DNA of 64,000 nt from NCBI GenBank assembly GCA_947561715.1, contig OX387199.1, positions 15,877,001 through 15,941,000 of the forward strand, read 5' to 3'. The translations under genes and the position numbers were made by a program. This document shows positions 1 to 13,900 of the stretch, in pieces (the first letter of the stretch is position 1; each line of letters begins with the position of its first letter). The notes beneath the pieces are model-generated. The model saw nothing but the letters and a program-made list of their open reading frames with translations. It ran no database searches and was not told where the DNA came from. Origin of the DNA: Ascidia mentula (lineage: Eukaryota > Chordata > Ascidiacea > Phlebobranchia > Ascidiidae).

Positions 1-1125
1 AAAGCGTCCCTTCGAGACCAAAGTGTTATTTCAGAGGGCCGGAAAGCTTCCTGGGCTATAAGGGCTTCTGAGCGTTGGATCTGGAACCGTTTTGTTCTTT
101 TGTTAGTAAAGTGAAATGTATGATAAAATTATAACTTGTTCGCACAGGAAAAAAGTACATTATCACATAAGATAAACACATATGATTCGATTAACAGGTG
201 CAATAATACGGCAAAATTAGGGCTTTTTTGTTGAAAGCAATAGAAGCACATAAAATTATTAAAATTTTACCATTAAGTATAATTAAAAAACGTCAAAAAA
301 AAATGACATCAAGTTGAAGTTTAATGTCATGAAGAAACCAATGCACAAACGTCTTTAGCGTCACAGACCCAACCTCAATAAACGACAACAGTTAGTTGAA
401 TTGAAACCGTTTTATTCGCCTGCAGCAAGTATAATAGCGATCGGCGGTCCGCAAAAAAACACGAAGCAACAAAAACACACTCTTGAAACCCATGCAGGTA
501 TGACGTCACGTCTAATGATGACGTAACGCGCAACGGTCTGGCGCACGTCCGCGAGTGAATCAGCATTGGGCGGTCAATGGAAATTTGGTTTAATACAACG
601 GACTTTCATGAGTCAGTTTGTATTCGTAGCACTGGAGACGAAACAAATACATGTTGTGACTTAATGATAACAATTTTGCCTGCGCTGTGTTTAGGACCCA
701 GAAACACATGCAGTTTGCTGGGTTTTTAGGGGTTAAAGTATGTGTGCACACATATATGGATACATAGCACACGCGCACCGCGATGGTTTGAAGAAAAAGT
801 GTTGGACGTCCGTGAAATCGGTACAAAACACGATAAGATCGTTTGTTGCAGAGGGGCCGCTTTTCTCTGCACATGCCATGAATAGAAATAGCCGAAAAAT
901 CGAAACGAGGGAGAACAACGAAAATGAATATAAAGAAATACACGATTCGAGGTGACGTTTCCTGTCTTATTTGCTTCTCTTGGTAAAACATTGCGTATGT
1001 ACATCGCGAAATGAAACGACAACGAAGGAACATTGAGAAAACTGCATACCTGCGTGAACAGCATCGCACGCGCTTCTGACAGGGGCCGGCGCGTTAAAGT
1101 ATTAGGTTTTGTTTTTCTGGCATGT

Positions 1126-1185
1126 GATTCGGCGGCGACGGGATTGGAACTTGCAACATTCGGGTGATTGTCGCCGAGCCGCACG
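1126..1185 (-). repeat. tRNA-derived SINE-like fragment
   Basis: On the minus strand a B-box-like stretch (GTTCCAATCCC) follows an A-box-like stretch (CGGCTCGGCGAC) about 19 bases upstream. The spacing is shorter than in a functional tRNA and no cloverleaf is evident, so this looks like a SINE fragment and not a tRNA gene. Confidence 0.3.
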
Positions 1186-1303
1186 TTCACCTTGTATTGA
1201 TATTATTGTGTAAAAAACGGTTCATGGCAAAATCATAAATCAATGAATATGGCCGACGTATGCGACTGTTTTGTCCATTATTTGGATACAGTTTAAATAT
1301 ATA

Positions 1304-1309
1304 TTTATT
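1304..1309 (-). terminator. Candidate Pitx polyadenylation signal
   Basis: AATAAA on the minus strand about 190 bases beyond the Pitx stop codon, inside an AT-rich stretch. It is the first canonical hexamer seen there. Position is the only evidence. Confidence 0.4.
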
Positions 1310-1499
1310 TATTTAAACTTGGAACCGTTTAATTTTTGCATTCAAAAAAGGAGTTTAAGTTACGATCAAACATAAACGCGCCAGTGAAAAAAAGTTTCTA
1401 TGCTTTTAAATAAGTCGTCTTTCTCACATAAACGGAATTAACGAGCAACTACTACGGCAATATTGTCAAGACTTTGACCAGCAAAATACAGGAGCTGCA

Positions 1500-4400
1500 T
1501 CAAGGTGCATAATCGCACGACGGGTAACCGAAATATGGCGTCGAATGCTGCTTAGCCTTCATGCGCAGTGACGTAATCGATGACGTACATGGATCGGCGC
1601 CATTGCGGTACATGTAAGGCGAAACGCCGGGATTGTAATGGCACGCCGGGTTGGTATTGGTGGAGCCAGCGGTGCCTAATCCGGACAGTCCGTTTCCCAT
1701 ATTCATATTAGGCATCACTGGGTTTGCAGCAATACTCGTGCTCATTGGACTTGGATTGTGAAATCCCAATGCCTGGGTTGTCAAGGGGTTGATGTGTGAG
1801 TTGAAACCCCAAGGGAAGGTTTTGGTTCCAAGACTTCCACTTGCAGCGCTCATTTTGCTCGCCCAGTTGTAGCCGTGGTAGAGGGAGTCGCTGTCGTAGG
1901 GGATAAAGGGTCCAAATCCTTTGAACTCGTTTAGTTGGTTCCGTTCACGCTTGCGCCATTTTGCCCGTCTGTTCTTGAACCAGACCTGCATAAGTTCAGA
2001 GTTATTGGATATTGCATTATGATGTTATTTTACACTAGCATGTATTCTCTATTTCAATGCGTATCTACCATGTGTTGAAACACATACTTTAAAAACTGAA
2101 CTGATGACTCGTAAACAGCCCGATATATTTTTACAAAATGGGGTGTATATAGTGGTTTATAGTTGATTGACATAAGCTGCATTAGAAAAAATTATCTGTC
2201 TATTCGAACATTCATTATCTTCTTTGTGAAAAGTCAGTATCGTTTTAAGATGAAAAGTCAGTATCGTTTTAAGATAAAACATTTACAATTACACAGTTGC
2301 GGAGATGCAAAAAAAACAACTATTGTCCTCAAGCGGTTAGTTTAGCAGATGTTACCAAAATCGCCCCTAGCATTCGGCCGTCCGGCGTCTAACCCTATAT
2401 CGATGGCCATAAACGATTTCGCACGTAAGCGAGTGAGAAGCAACGACATCGATCCCACAACCCGACCTCGGTCTGTCGCAGGTCACAAGTTCTCTTGACG
2501 AGTTCGCCAACGAGCGTCTTGACCCACTACGCGGCCACAGCGACTGCTATGTGTATTGGAGACGGGCCAAACGAACGATCGTTTACAAATAAACAGTCGC
2601 ACACCTGTGACGTGTTGGTTTGATGACGTAGCTGGCCGTTATCGCGCGTGCGACACCATTACGTCCATCGGCTGGGCGCGTTTCAAAATTTCGACTCCGA
2701 GCTGCGTTACCCCGCGTTTGATAAAGATAAATATTTTGTTTCAATTTTGCAACGCAGTTTAAGTATTTTACGTTACTGTATTTTGCACAAAAACATTTTT
2801 TCATGAAAACTTATTGTCACTGGAAACCATTCCCCGTGTAATTTTTCATTTGTGATTTACAATGTAACATATTTTGCGAAATTGGTTGCCTATGGAAAAA
2901 CATACAAGTTAAGAGAACACTTTTAACACTTACCCTAACTCTGGCTTCGTTTAAGTTCGTCCAGCGAGCAATATCCTCACGCGTGGTCATATCTGGGTAT
3001 CTGTAAACAAAACGTGGTTACACGGACTGAAAAAGTACTTTGCACATGAACTATTTCCACAGGAGGTGCTTCACAAAACAAAGCACAATCATTGTTTCCC
3101 AAATCAAACACAAAACACTTGAACTTGTTTATGTGAGTGTGAAAAACACGGCATTTAAGGTCAAGAAAATGCCCGTGTGAGTTTTCAGCCTTTAACGTTT
3201 CGATTGTAACAATGTGTTATTTCGCAGAAGTGTATAAGTTTCGCGATTGATTTACAACTCACGGAATTGATTGCATCTTATCGGCGCGCCTACTCACCGA
3301 TTTCTGGCAAACACAGACTCTAGCTCTTGTAGTTGTTGGGATGTAAAGTGGGTCCGCTGACGTCGTTGCCTTCTCCTGTTATTGTCCCCTCCCTCGGCAC
3401 ACTCTGTGTCGCTGCAAGCGTTATCGGTGTTACTCTTGTCAGCGTCCGCGGTACCTCCAGCTTTCTTTTTCTCCTCTCCAGGACTGGATGCACCGCCGTA
3501 TTCACCTTGCTGCTTTTCCACCATGTCTTCTGCACAAAAAAGACAATATTGAAACTTGGTTGTAAGCGCTTTTGAAACATTGGTTGTCGTGCGATGGTGT
3601 TTGTGTGCTTTGTCGACGTTCAACTCATACACACCAACAAAATCCACTTTCTTGGCGGGCATAAAAAATAAACTATTCGGTCGCCATTTATGGTCAGCCA
3701 TCGAAGCAAATACAACAGACGTGAAACTGATGACAAACAGAAATTCTGTTTCGAAGTCACTTAACACAAGTTTTTGGTCCGGATTGCACAGAAAACCTTA
3801 TGTCTCTCAGACCATTAAGATCGTCACTTCAACAGAGGCAGATTTCACCGTGTTCAAAAAATAAAATTACAAATTGATCTAGAGACTCCAGACACTAAAA
3901 CCACGCAGAGACGTGCAAAAACGTACAGCTAGAATTCTCCAAATACTTGGCTTATCACCTGTTTTTAAACCGCCAAATCCCTAGCCTACATGAGGAAGAT
4001 AGGCCTTAGCTTTGAAGAACCGACAGCAAAACAAAACGAGAAAGGCCTACAAAGACCCCACGCGCGATAACAAGTTCGTAGCTTAACGATATTCAGCGAA
4101 ATTCGAGAACAAGATTTCAGTCTTGGATAGGACCACGCCGGTAAACGGTGAATTTGTTTATCGAAGTACTAATGAACGCGCCCGCGGCCCTCGAATTGGC
4201 GCAACAGTCCTTCGAAGCGTTATCCACCAAGCCGTCGAAATGTGGAAATATCATCTGTGTAAGCGGCTTAATGATATAGTGTTGCGGGGTCGTCGTTGCC
4301 TTTCGCAGAGCAATTTGTCGGTTCGTCCCATCCAATTTCGCCAAGTCCTGATCGGATTTAGGAGGATGCGTGGCTTTGGACAAACGGATAATGTTCGCGG

Positions 4401-7367
4401 TATATGGCAGGTGAAGAGATATTTTCATGACTTTACGTATGGCACGGAAGAAAGAAGGTGGAATCCTCTCTCCCAAAACGGGTCAGTTGTAAGAAGAGAT
4501 TGAAGGATATTATGGCACGAGAATACTCCCAATTTAGGACGATTTATCCAACTGTAAAACGAACCTCGCCAAGACGAATCCGAAAGGTCTGTTTTTCAAT
4601 TCACTCATCATTCAGAGCCAACCACACAACGCGTTTCTACATAACGTCACCACCGTACACTTAAATTCCACTGAGAAATATTAGCGACAAAAGCCTTGGA
4701 ATTTGTCCAGCGCAAAGCACTGTTTTATCCGAATTAGCGGCTCGCTGACATTTTCTCGAACCCTTGCTTTGCTTTTCAGGGACGAACGCTCGCTTATTAA
4801 AGCGGGAAACTGGACTAAGGCCAGTGGCGGCGCGGCGGCGGTCGCTGCTATTCCCCAAACATTACTTATCGGACGCAAGCGAAAAGCCATATTCGATCGA
4901 ACCCTTGAGATTATCAATATAGGTGGTCCTATGGACACTGAATATGGTTGAACTCGTCACTGCCAGAAGAACAACTTTTCAGACTGAGCCTTCTGAGTGT
5001 AAATTTACCGAGTTGCTGCCAGCTCTATGGTTATGGTAAAAGGCTGTGCTGTGATCAAACAAATTCCTGGCAATTTTTGGCTCCAGAGCTTTACGGTGGG
5101 ATTTTTAGAGCATCGTTGGGGTATATTTAAGTCTGCAAGTGTATTCAAACTGTAACCTGTTGTTGCCGAATTTGACCATAAAACTCTCTTTGCGCGTCAT
5201 GGACCTGATGTGACGTCACTAATCATGGGAGGGCGGGTCCAAAATCCGACGGATCAATGATAACGGCGACGGGGTAAGACGTAGGATTTTCCCCGTTCCT
5301 AACGGCGTCCACTTACGCCATACCGACCGAAACTCCCCACGCTTCCAACACTCCTGTAAGCCCCGGCAAGGCGACATGGTCTGGCCTAACAGACATGATG
5401 CATTTAGTAGGGCAGCTGGATTAAAGGACTGGGCCCGTGTGGATTCTTCCCGAGGTAATGGCCTTTAGTGTAGGTTTGCGTGGTGGGTTAAGACTGTCCT
5501 GTATTAGGCGGTGGTCCATTAGGTAAGCCCTGTTAAGATTCGTGGATATTTTTTGTCGTTAACGCGTTGTTTTACCACAGCGTAAACACTTTTTAAGCAG
5601 CCCAAAATGGACAAGGTTGTATATAGGGGGAAAAAAAGCCTATGGGTTGAAATGTGTTCGAAGGAATCAAAACCAATTTAAAAGACAATTCGCAATTCTA
5701 AACAGTTTTTATATTTATCGGCAAAAACCTTCGTAATCACCAGACTTCCACATTTCTCAATTTTTCCCAATTTGAGTGCTTACAGGACTGAAACACGGCG
5801 CAAATGTTATCTACTCGCCGCACACGCCTTCGGTCGTACGGTGTGAAATGCGCCACTTTCACCGAACAGCGAGCGATATTCCCCGAGCATTATCCTTCCC
5901 TTAGCAGCGATGATCTCTTCCTGTTCGGCCGGCGGCAGATTGCGCTGCTGCAATTTACGCCTAATGAAAGATAATATTTGCGCTCGGAAGCAGATTTTCG
6001 CTGCTTAAGTGGCGATCAGCTGGTAGCAACGCTACAGTGCGCGCGACTTATGGAGATTTGAAGGGTCTCTGTACGGCCTTATTTCGCTCACAACAGCTTT
6101 TGTGATATTACTCTAAGTAAATACATGTTTGCCTGTTATTGATTTTGAGAGATATCGGAAGTGCCTCGGGGTTTCAAGAAACGTAGAGGGTCAAAATGAC
6201 ATGGTCAGTTCAACATTACAATCCTCTCGTTTTGCTTCTAACTTTGATGGTCTTCAAGTTGCAGTCAACGTTTTCGGACAAGTAAATTCACTATCACAAC
6301 TCACGGATTTACTCGTAATTTTGAGAATAAAAAGACTGAACCATGCTCTTGTTAACATCGTCATGTTTCAAACTGATAATGACGTAAGTTCTTGCCGAAA
6401 CGTTTTTTCGTATGAAACATGACAATGTTAACAACAGTATGGGCCAGTCTTTTTTTCCCTAAAATCACGATATCAGACGATTTTTGCATTAGGGATAAAT
6501 ATAACTTGCGTTAATTTGTTACTAAAAGCTATTCAACTGAACATATTGCCCATTGTTGCGTGGTTTAAGCAATAGCGCATTGACGCCATTTTGGTTTTCG
6601 TCTGGCAGGCCCAGAAACCTCAAGAATTCGCGCCGTATTTCGCGGCCCGAATCGCCGTCGCGATCGAATAATTCGTTACCTTCCATTATCGAAGACTCTG
6701 TAGATTCAACACTTTTTGAAGGCGACGGTGTTGTATGATGGCCCTCCTTGGACTTGGAACAGAACGTGTCTTTGTCTTTTGCGCAAGATTCGTCAAAGAA
6801 AGCCTTGCCTTCGTCGCAAGATGGCTCAGATTGGCGCGTACGGTTGTTACTCGTATCGGTGTTGTCTCTGGCCGCAGTAGCGTATGTCGACCCAGATGCT
6901 ACGAGCGAAGCTAGGCCGCTTCCCGGGTGTAGAGGGGACACAGTGGTTGCGGCAACGCTGGTGTTATTAAGCTTGAAGCCCGCTGAAAATTTTCCTGCGT
7001 AGCGCGAGAGGTTGTTCGTCCCAAACGGGGAAGTGGCACCGTTCGTCTGCGGCAACCCGTACTGGCCGCTCGTCGAAGACCCGAACAGTGAAGGCGGGTT
7101 AGAATTTGGCGAAGACGACGGCGAACCACTCGAGAAGCCGTTAATGTAGCCGTTGTTGTGGTATGCGTAGTAATTGTAGTTCGTCGGCTGCTGGTTCAGG
7201 TAATAGGGTTGATGCGCGGCCACCGCGGCTGCAGCAGCGGCTGGTGATGAAAATATGTCGGTCCTGTAGTCCATGACAAGCCCTTCGTTCGAAAGAGCAG
7301 TTTTCAAACCACAGTTCTGTGTCTTTTCGAAAGACGTTGGGGTGTAGGAGATATAGGGCGCCTTCAT
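1500..7367 (-). CDS. Pitx: Pitx homeodomain transcription factor, proximal-promoter isoform
   Basis: Second Pitx product, sharing exons 3298-3529, 2934-3000 and 1500-1985 but beginning in an exon at 7367 ([13 protein letters not shown]...). This exon encodes a long Ala/Tyr/Asn/Ser-rich, probably disordered N-terminus with no recognised domain. A good donor (AAG then GTAACG) after base 6680 leaves one G, and joined to the acceptor at 3529 gives ...[13 protein letters not shown], in frame. The same shared acceptor serves the distal exon, so two promoters feed one DNA-binding domain with different N-terminal regions. The reading frame continues 52 codons past the donor to a stop at 6522-6524, so an unspliced product would lack the homeodomain. 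The form probably matches the Ciona Pitxc isoform (recall). The start ATG is the first in the open frame. Confidence 0.85.
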
Positions 7368-7948
7368 AAAGCGAACTGCCTTTGCATCCGGATATCAAGA
7401 GCACGAGAAAAGTGTTTTTCAGATCGCGTTGTACAGATGAAGCCGATGCAACAGTAAGAATAACCGATATTTTGCTAAAATCACCGAAAATTACTTTTTT
7501 CGATATAAATATTGTTCAAAACTGCAATATATTTGTTAGTGGTAAAATTAAAAATGCTTTTTTGTTGTTTTGTTTTCTGCCAAACTTGCAAGTATATAAA
7601 AGCATATGAGGACAAGATATTGTTACCCTTAGCTCCCACTGAACACACATTATTAGTAACAAACATCTCTTCGACTAATCCGAAATTTTGTACATGCGTA
7701 AACCAATATAAACACTTGTCCGCGAAACTAACACGAATTTCATCTAAACCCTAGCAGCCAAACCTGGACAATGCAACTCAACCAATGTCCAACTCTATAC
7801 AACTGATAGAAGCGAGCCCGAAGATTGTCCTCAGCCTTGCGTTGTAACCTGACACTGCATGCAACCACCTCTAGCCTCTTGCAGGACATTCTCACCTTTA
7901 CACGTCCAGTACACAATTGCCTTTTTTCCTAAGCGGCGTATCTCAAAC

Positions 7949-7985
<37 letters not shown>

Positions 7986-10900
7986 TCTCTCTCTCTTTCA
8001 CGACCAATTTCTCAGCCCCAAAGCGCACCGACAATTAATATCGCCATCACCAAATCATCGTAACCCCTTTGGCTTAAGACTTCATTTTTCATCATCGATG
8101 ATTGCACCGCGTCATGCGATTGCAACTATTGCATTAAGTATTAGGGCGTCATAATTTTTCCTGATTAATCAAGGCGCCGTTTTCATTTGCGCATTAACGC
8201 GCTCGGCTTTAAAATCTCTCTGATGGAATAATTTTTATGTTAATTTCAAAGACAATATGTCCAACTAAAGAGGAAAGCGTTTTACGACGCTAATTCCTTG
8301 CTTTCATCATTTCCTAAATATAACGTTCTGAAATGTAATTGCTAATAGCGATTGGACGCGTTCATGCCAAGATAGTGTGGAAATAGGAGCTTTGCAAATT
8401 AAGAACCTACTCATTTGATGCAACAAATTTCAAAATACCTCAGAAATATGCGTTTTAAAAATATTACAATCTTTTAATGACGACCGACGTGGAAAATTAT
8501 TTTACACTTATTTTCAGTTTGTTGAATGGAAGTTTAGCATTTTTGCTGGTCGAAATAATACAGTGATTGAAATAGTTTAGCGGTCAGCCTAAACGCCAAA
8601 AATAAATCCCCAACTTGTCTAACTTTCTCCGTTCGTCCAAAGCGTTGGCTTACGAGCCAAAAAGTACGTCTGGCTGCCAATGGACGAAGCACAAAAGCAC
8701 AGCAAAACAAACTCCCATACTATGCGTGCATTCTAATAGGACGCCTCAACAGGCTAACAATTGACCCGCAGCCGTCTAAAGAGCGAAGCCAACGGCCCTC
8801 GACGCACCAAGGACTAGTTGTGAACTTCCAGCAGGCCTAAAACAAGTTTGACAGCGACAAAGCATTTTCTTTTACCCAAGACTTTACATTGCGTCCAATC
8901 CTAAGATGTATTTCATTTTTCTGTTAAAACTGTATTAAAACCCCATTTTCTTGAAAATGGTAATTCAAAAACGAGTTTTCAGCTCCAATGAACCCAGTTT
9001 TTCGGAATAATGACGTTTAAAATACTCACAAATTACTCCCTTTCTTCTTTGTACGTACAAACCACTCCATAAACCGTACTCGAGTTATAGAATACAATGA
9101 ACAATAACACAACGTTGACACAAAGCCGCGCTTCAACGTGCCACAGGCTACGACACACAGCAAGGAATGTCGCAGAAACTCGACATAAACTACAAACGAT
9201 CTAATATAAACGCACAGGCAAATGGCAAGCACGCGACCAACTGCCTACGTAAAGCTGCAGCAAGCAGCTCGGAGATAGAATCTCTAGACAGCGGGCCAGG
9301 TTAACCGCCGTATAACAAGGCACAGGGCTGATGTGAATGTCGGTCGTAAGCCCACAGCAGCGCCAGAGGAGTCAACGACCAAGGCTGGATCTACGCTGCG
9401 TGTTAATCAGGTTAGAGATGCGCCGATAAGTCAGTATTGCGGTAACGTGCGTGGCGACAAAGTCCAAGTCTGCAGTGAACCACAATCCACATCAAGCACC
9501 AATCTTGCAATACCAGCAGTGAGAAAAGAAAGACATCACCGCAATAATTCATTATCGCCCTGTTATGAATTTCAACTGCTTTCTCACCGCAACACTAAAT
9601 CAACATTAGCTTTAACTATTTTCTTGCCCTAAGTGCAATCTATGCCTCAACTGGCGCCTGCAATTGTTTAAGCGAACACAATCAAACGCACGCAACATGT
9701 TCGTCGGTGCGTGCAGAACGTTTGACTGTACGCAGTCTGTAAGTTGTAGAGAGCCACTCCGAGCCGCTCAAGAATTCTTTTATGTAGCGTGCAACTCTCT
9801 CGCAAAGTCAAATATAAAAGTGTAACTCGAGCGCCCTCGAGCGTTTACAGTTGTTGCATCCATCCAACAGCGCCGTCTAGCGTTAAGCATTGTACAGATA
9901 TTAAGCGTCGGCAATATGCCCGAAGTATGTTCCTATATCAGCATTTCACATATTTTCACGTAATTACATGTAGCATGCAGAATATTTTTCACAAAAAATG
10001 CAAATACAAATGTAAAATGAGATGTCACAGACAATGACAGATCAAATGATAGGCCCAAGGTATAAATATTTAAACACTTACATTGCAAATATAGCTCGAA
10101 AATTGCCGATTAACGTACGTAATGCAGTTGTTTTAAATCAACTTAGTGTTCAGTTTGTAGGCAAACGCCGTGACTCATCTCACATTATACATTTCCTTGC
10201 TCGATGCTCGAACGATTAAAGTTGCTCTATAGCAGTGGTTCCCAAAGTGGGCGCAAGTAGTACGTTTACCACTAGTGATATGCGACCGCATTCCAGGTGG
10301 TACGCGTGTACCTTTCCGTAATTTTCTTAGCTTATACTTGGTGGAACCTGCGTTCAGCGGATTCAAAAAGAAACGTCTTGATATCGACAATTGAGGAGAC
10401 AATTACGATGGTTTTTGTCCGACATGAAACCTAATATTAAGAAATTGGTGTCATTGCACCAACCTCGCCCATCGCGTTAATTGACAAGCAACAAATAAAT
10501 TCTTTGTGTTTTTTTTTGTCTGTTTTGTTGGGCGTTGTTAAATGACTAAGGTGTTTGGGGGGCGGTGCAGAAGAAAAGTTTGGGAAACGCTGCTCTGTAG
10601 CGACCGCGTGCGGTTTCAATTTTAAAGCAAATAAATCCGCCAGGCGAAGTGAGACACGTTTTGGTTGCCAATGCATTTTCTTTGCAATAAAGAGGTTTAT
10701 CAGAAGCACAACGCTGAGTATATTTACCTAAATTTTACAAACCACAAAGGATATGAAATTCGCTTTAACAACTAAGCTTTCGTGTTGCGGACAATTTCTG
10801 ACCCACAGAGTGACAAGCTTCTATGCTCAGCATGAGATTCGAACGATCTCACCTACTAGACCAGTTTTTTTGCCTAGTGATTATATCGCAAGCGCTGGGA

Positions 10901-13900
10901 CGTTGTATTAGTGAGTACATGTTGTCGATTTACCACAAGGAACGGTAAAATCGTTTCATTTTTTTCAGAAGGTTTCCACGCATTTTTGTCTCTAATGACC
11001 TGTGTTTTAGGAAACGATAATTTCGAAAAACTGCAAAAATGCAGAGCAATGGAATTTGCTCTGACACCTTACCGATTGATTTGTCAGAAACCAATGAGAT
11101 TAACATGTAATGGGTGAGTTACAAGAGGCAAAGAACATTTATCAACACGATAGAACACACGTGGCACCCGCATGTGGATTCCAAGTGTTCCCAAACCTAA
11201 TAACATCGCCTGCGAATTAAATCTTAACTGCGCAGCCTTTCTGTTTTAATTATCAGGACTTTTTATCCTATTAAAATCATTCTGAATTTAAAGGGATGTA
11301 CAAGTTGCAAATATGTTACAAACAGAGGCAATTAATTGAGTTTGCGATAAAATTTGAGTAGATTCAAAAACGAGTCCAAATATTTCCTTAATCCTTGTTC
11401 AGTTCATTTGTCGATAATAGAATTACACAACAAGCTTAGACAAGCAAAAAGGATAATTCAAAGAAACAAGACTTTAAAGTGACCTAAACAGCTTTCTTCC
11501 GTAAATATTGCCCCTGTGGAAATACCGCTTGGGGGGTAAATGCAGCAGCCCCAAATTACCTTCCAAAGACTCCAAAGCGAAACCTTAAAGGGAACTGAGA
11601 TTGTTCTCAACCGAGGAAAGGTGCAGGGGAGTGAGATAATTACGAATACTTTTCGACAGGCGAGTGTAAACGTGTCCACCGAGGCAGAATGATGTTGTTT
11701 AAAAGATGTGCGCGCCAAATCCACCCGGGTTTAGTTGTCCGTCGGAGCGAATATGTGACGCACTATCTGTTCCACTTCCATCCACCATCCCACAGACTGC
11801 ATTCCTATCAGATGAACTTTTTTCGGTTGAACATTTGGTGAAAAAAAAATACTTGAGCGCCATTTTGCTATTCCGTTGGTCGAGGTTTCAAAAAAATATT
11901 TTTAGTTAATGTTATTGCGAAATGATTTGATTCAAGTTTTTCTTTTTACCTAAATGGAACGCATGCCGCTGTGAAACACTAAGTGACCACATTTTATTTT
12001 AAACTGCAAATACACTAATAAGCCAAAAGTTTTGTCGTGTTTGTAATTACAAGAGTAAATTTATCTTTTTTTGGCGAGCAATTTTGAAACAGAAGTGCGA
12101 TTCATTTACAACTTTATGCACAAGAATTTCACGATGCAAAATTAGGCAGATAAAAAATTAGAAACAACATTAAAATTTGAACGTTTTTATTAAGAGTTTT
12201 GTTAAAAAAATCCCAAATATTCCGTTGCCAATCTTTTTAACTATCGAAAAATATTATTTTTAAAAAATTTCAGGACAAAATGCCTGAAACCAAACAGCAG
12301 CTTCATTGAAAAGATAACCTGCAGTTATTCTATGCATTGGTGCAGAAAATTCACATCATAAATTTTCGTGTAGAACATGCCCGAAGGCAAAAGAAGCAGC
12401 AGAAACTTGAGCGAAATAACATACGCCGACGGAAAGGGATTATCTGAAGCTTGGCAGCGACCTGTTTTATGGTGCGGTGTTTTTGTGCTTCGATGTATCA
12501 TGTCTCTAATAAGTGCTTTGTTTGGAAAATGATTGTGACATTATTAAGTATTCACGCAAAAACGCGATACATTTAAATATTAAGCATCACATCAATATTT
12601 GATGCTTTTAAAAATTGGCCACAAAATTTTAAATCAAGTAAAACTATGTTTATTAGTTTTTATAACATATAAACTTTTTTATGTCTTTTATGAAATGTTT
12701 TTTAACAATTGCTCCGAAATAATTGAAATTAACATACGAGAAAAAATACGCCTCTTTGCAATAAATACCAACGACAATTATTGACGAAACTGCCCCTTGT
12801 GATAGACTGAAATAGACGCTACCATGTTGATGGTTATTGTCCTAATACGTGGTGGAGGTTGTACCAGAAAGGGAATTTATCTTTCTCTGACTTTTGTGTT
12901 ACTCGCCCAGCGGATACCGTTATCGCCATCTAGTGGCTAACTATATTACTACAATTTGAATAAAGTGTTTATCAAACAACGGAGTATTAACAGTAAAAAG
13001 CACAGACGAATAAAATTAGTAAAGATGTAACACAAGGTTTTGACACAAATTCAATACAATTAAACATTACATCGACGCATTCAACGTTCAATCGTTATAT
13101 CGCAGTAAATATACAAAGAAATTGTGAGCAATATCCATGCGCTGTCGCCTTTATGGGTTATTTGTTGACTACTTTGGTGCTGGGCGGACTTCGTTGGTAA
13201 GTGGCAGTTTTTGAAATTGGTGGTCAAGCACGAAATAATTGCGTGAATGTTTTTGCTTGCGTGATTAACTTTCTCCCTGCATAGACTTTTTGCAATGCCT
13301 ATTTTGAAAGTACTTTTCATTTTAAAATCATCAAAGCTATCTTTTTTTAACTTTTGGGGGTATTCGTGGTCGTAATGTCACGCTGCACGACGGTCAAGAT
13401 ATAGTGTGGCGATTGGCGCGTTGCCAAACCGTGCTAGTTTGCAATAAAATCCACACCCGCTGGAGTTTCTTCTAGGGTTCTTCAAACTGTTTTCCGCGGT
13501 ACACTGATGTGCCGTAAAGTGGGTTTAGGCGTGCCGCGATATATTTACAATGTTATAGACTGCAATCGTCGCTTTCCTTCATGACGTAAAGTAAGAACAA
13601 ACAACGTCAGAAACCAAAAGTAGTACCGCTTTAAAGCAACTCCTAAACTGGTCATCTTTTTCTGTTTCGTTTTATAACTTGAACAGATTTAAAAGTTTGG
13701 TGCGCCGCAAACGAATGAAGAGGATCCAAGTGTGCCGTTGAGCCTTGAAGGTTTGTAATAGCTTGTCCGAGCCTACTCCATTGCATTGTTGCATTGCACC
13801 CATTAGGACGAGGTGGACATTGACTGTTTTGTGCGTTTAAGTTGATAATGAAATTGTTTGAAGAAAATAGTCTACAAGGCAAAGCGGCTGACCCAACATT

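Larger units (their letters stand above)
1..1499. other. Intergenic DNA downstream of Pitx
   Basis: No gene recognised. It contains the Pitx 3' UTR and a short tRNA-like (SINE-type) fragment near 1126-1185. Several open frames of 60-160 codons lie on overlapping strands at 375-1190, but none resembles a protein family or shows consistent coding signal. Confidence 0.5.

Noticed and set aside
726..1190. 154- and 159-codon minus-strand frames
   Set aside because: They run through a tRNA-like repeat, overlap one another in different frames, and show no protein similarity.
4117..4503. Overlapping open frames of about 120 codons on both strands
   Set aside because: They overlap antisense to one another, have no family resemblance, and lie within a Pitx intron.
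10834..10864. Functional tRNA gene
   Set aside because: A and B boxes are too close together, and no acceptor stem or anticodon arm can be drawn.
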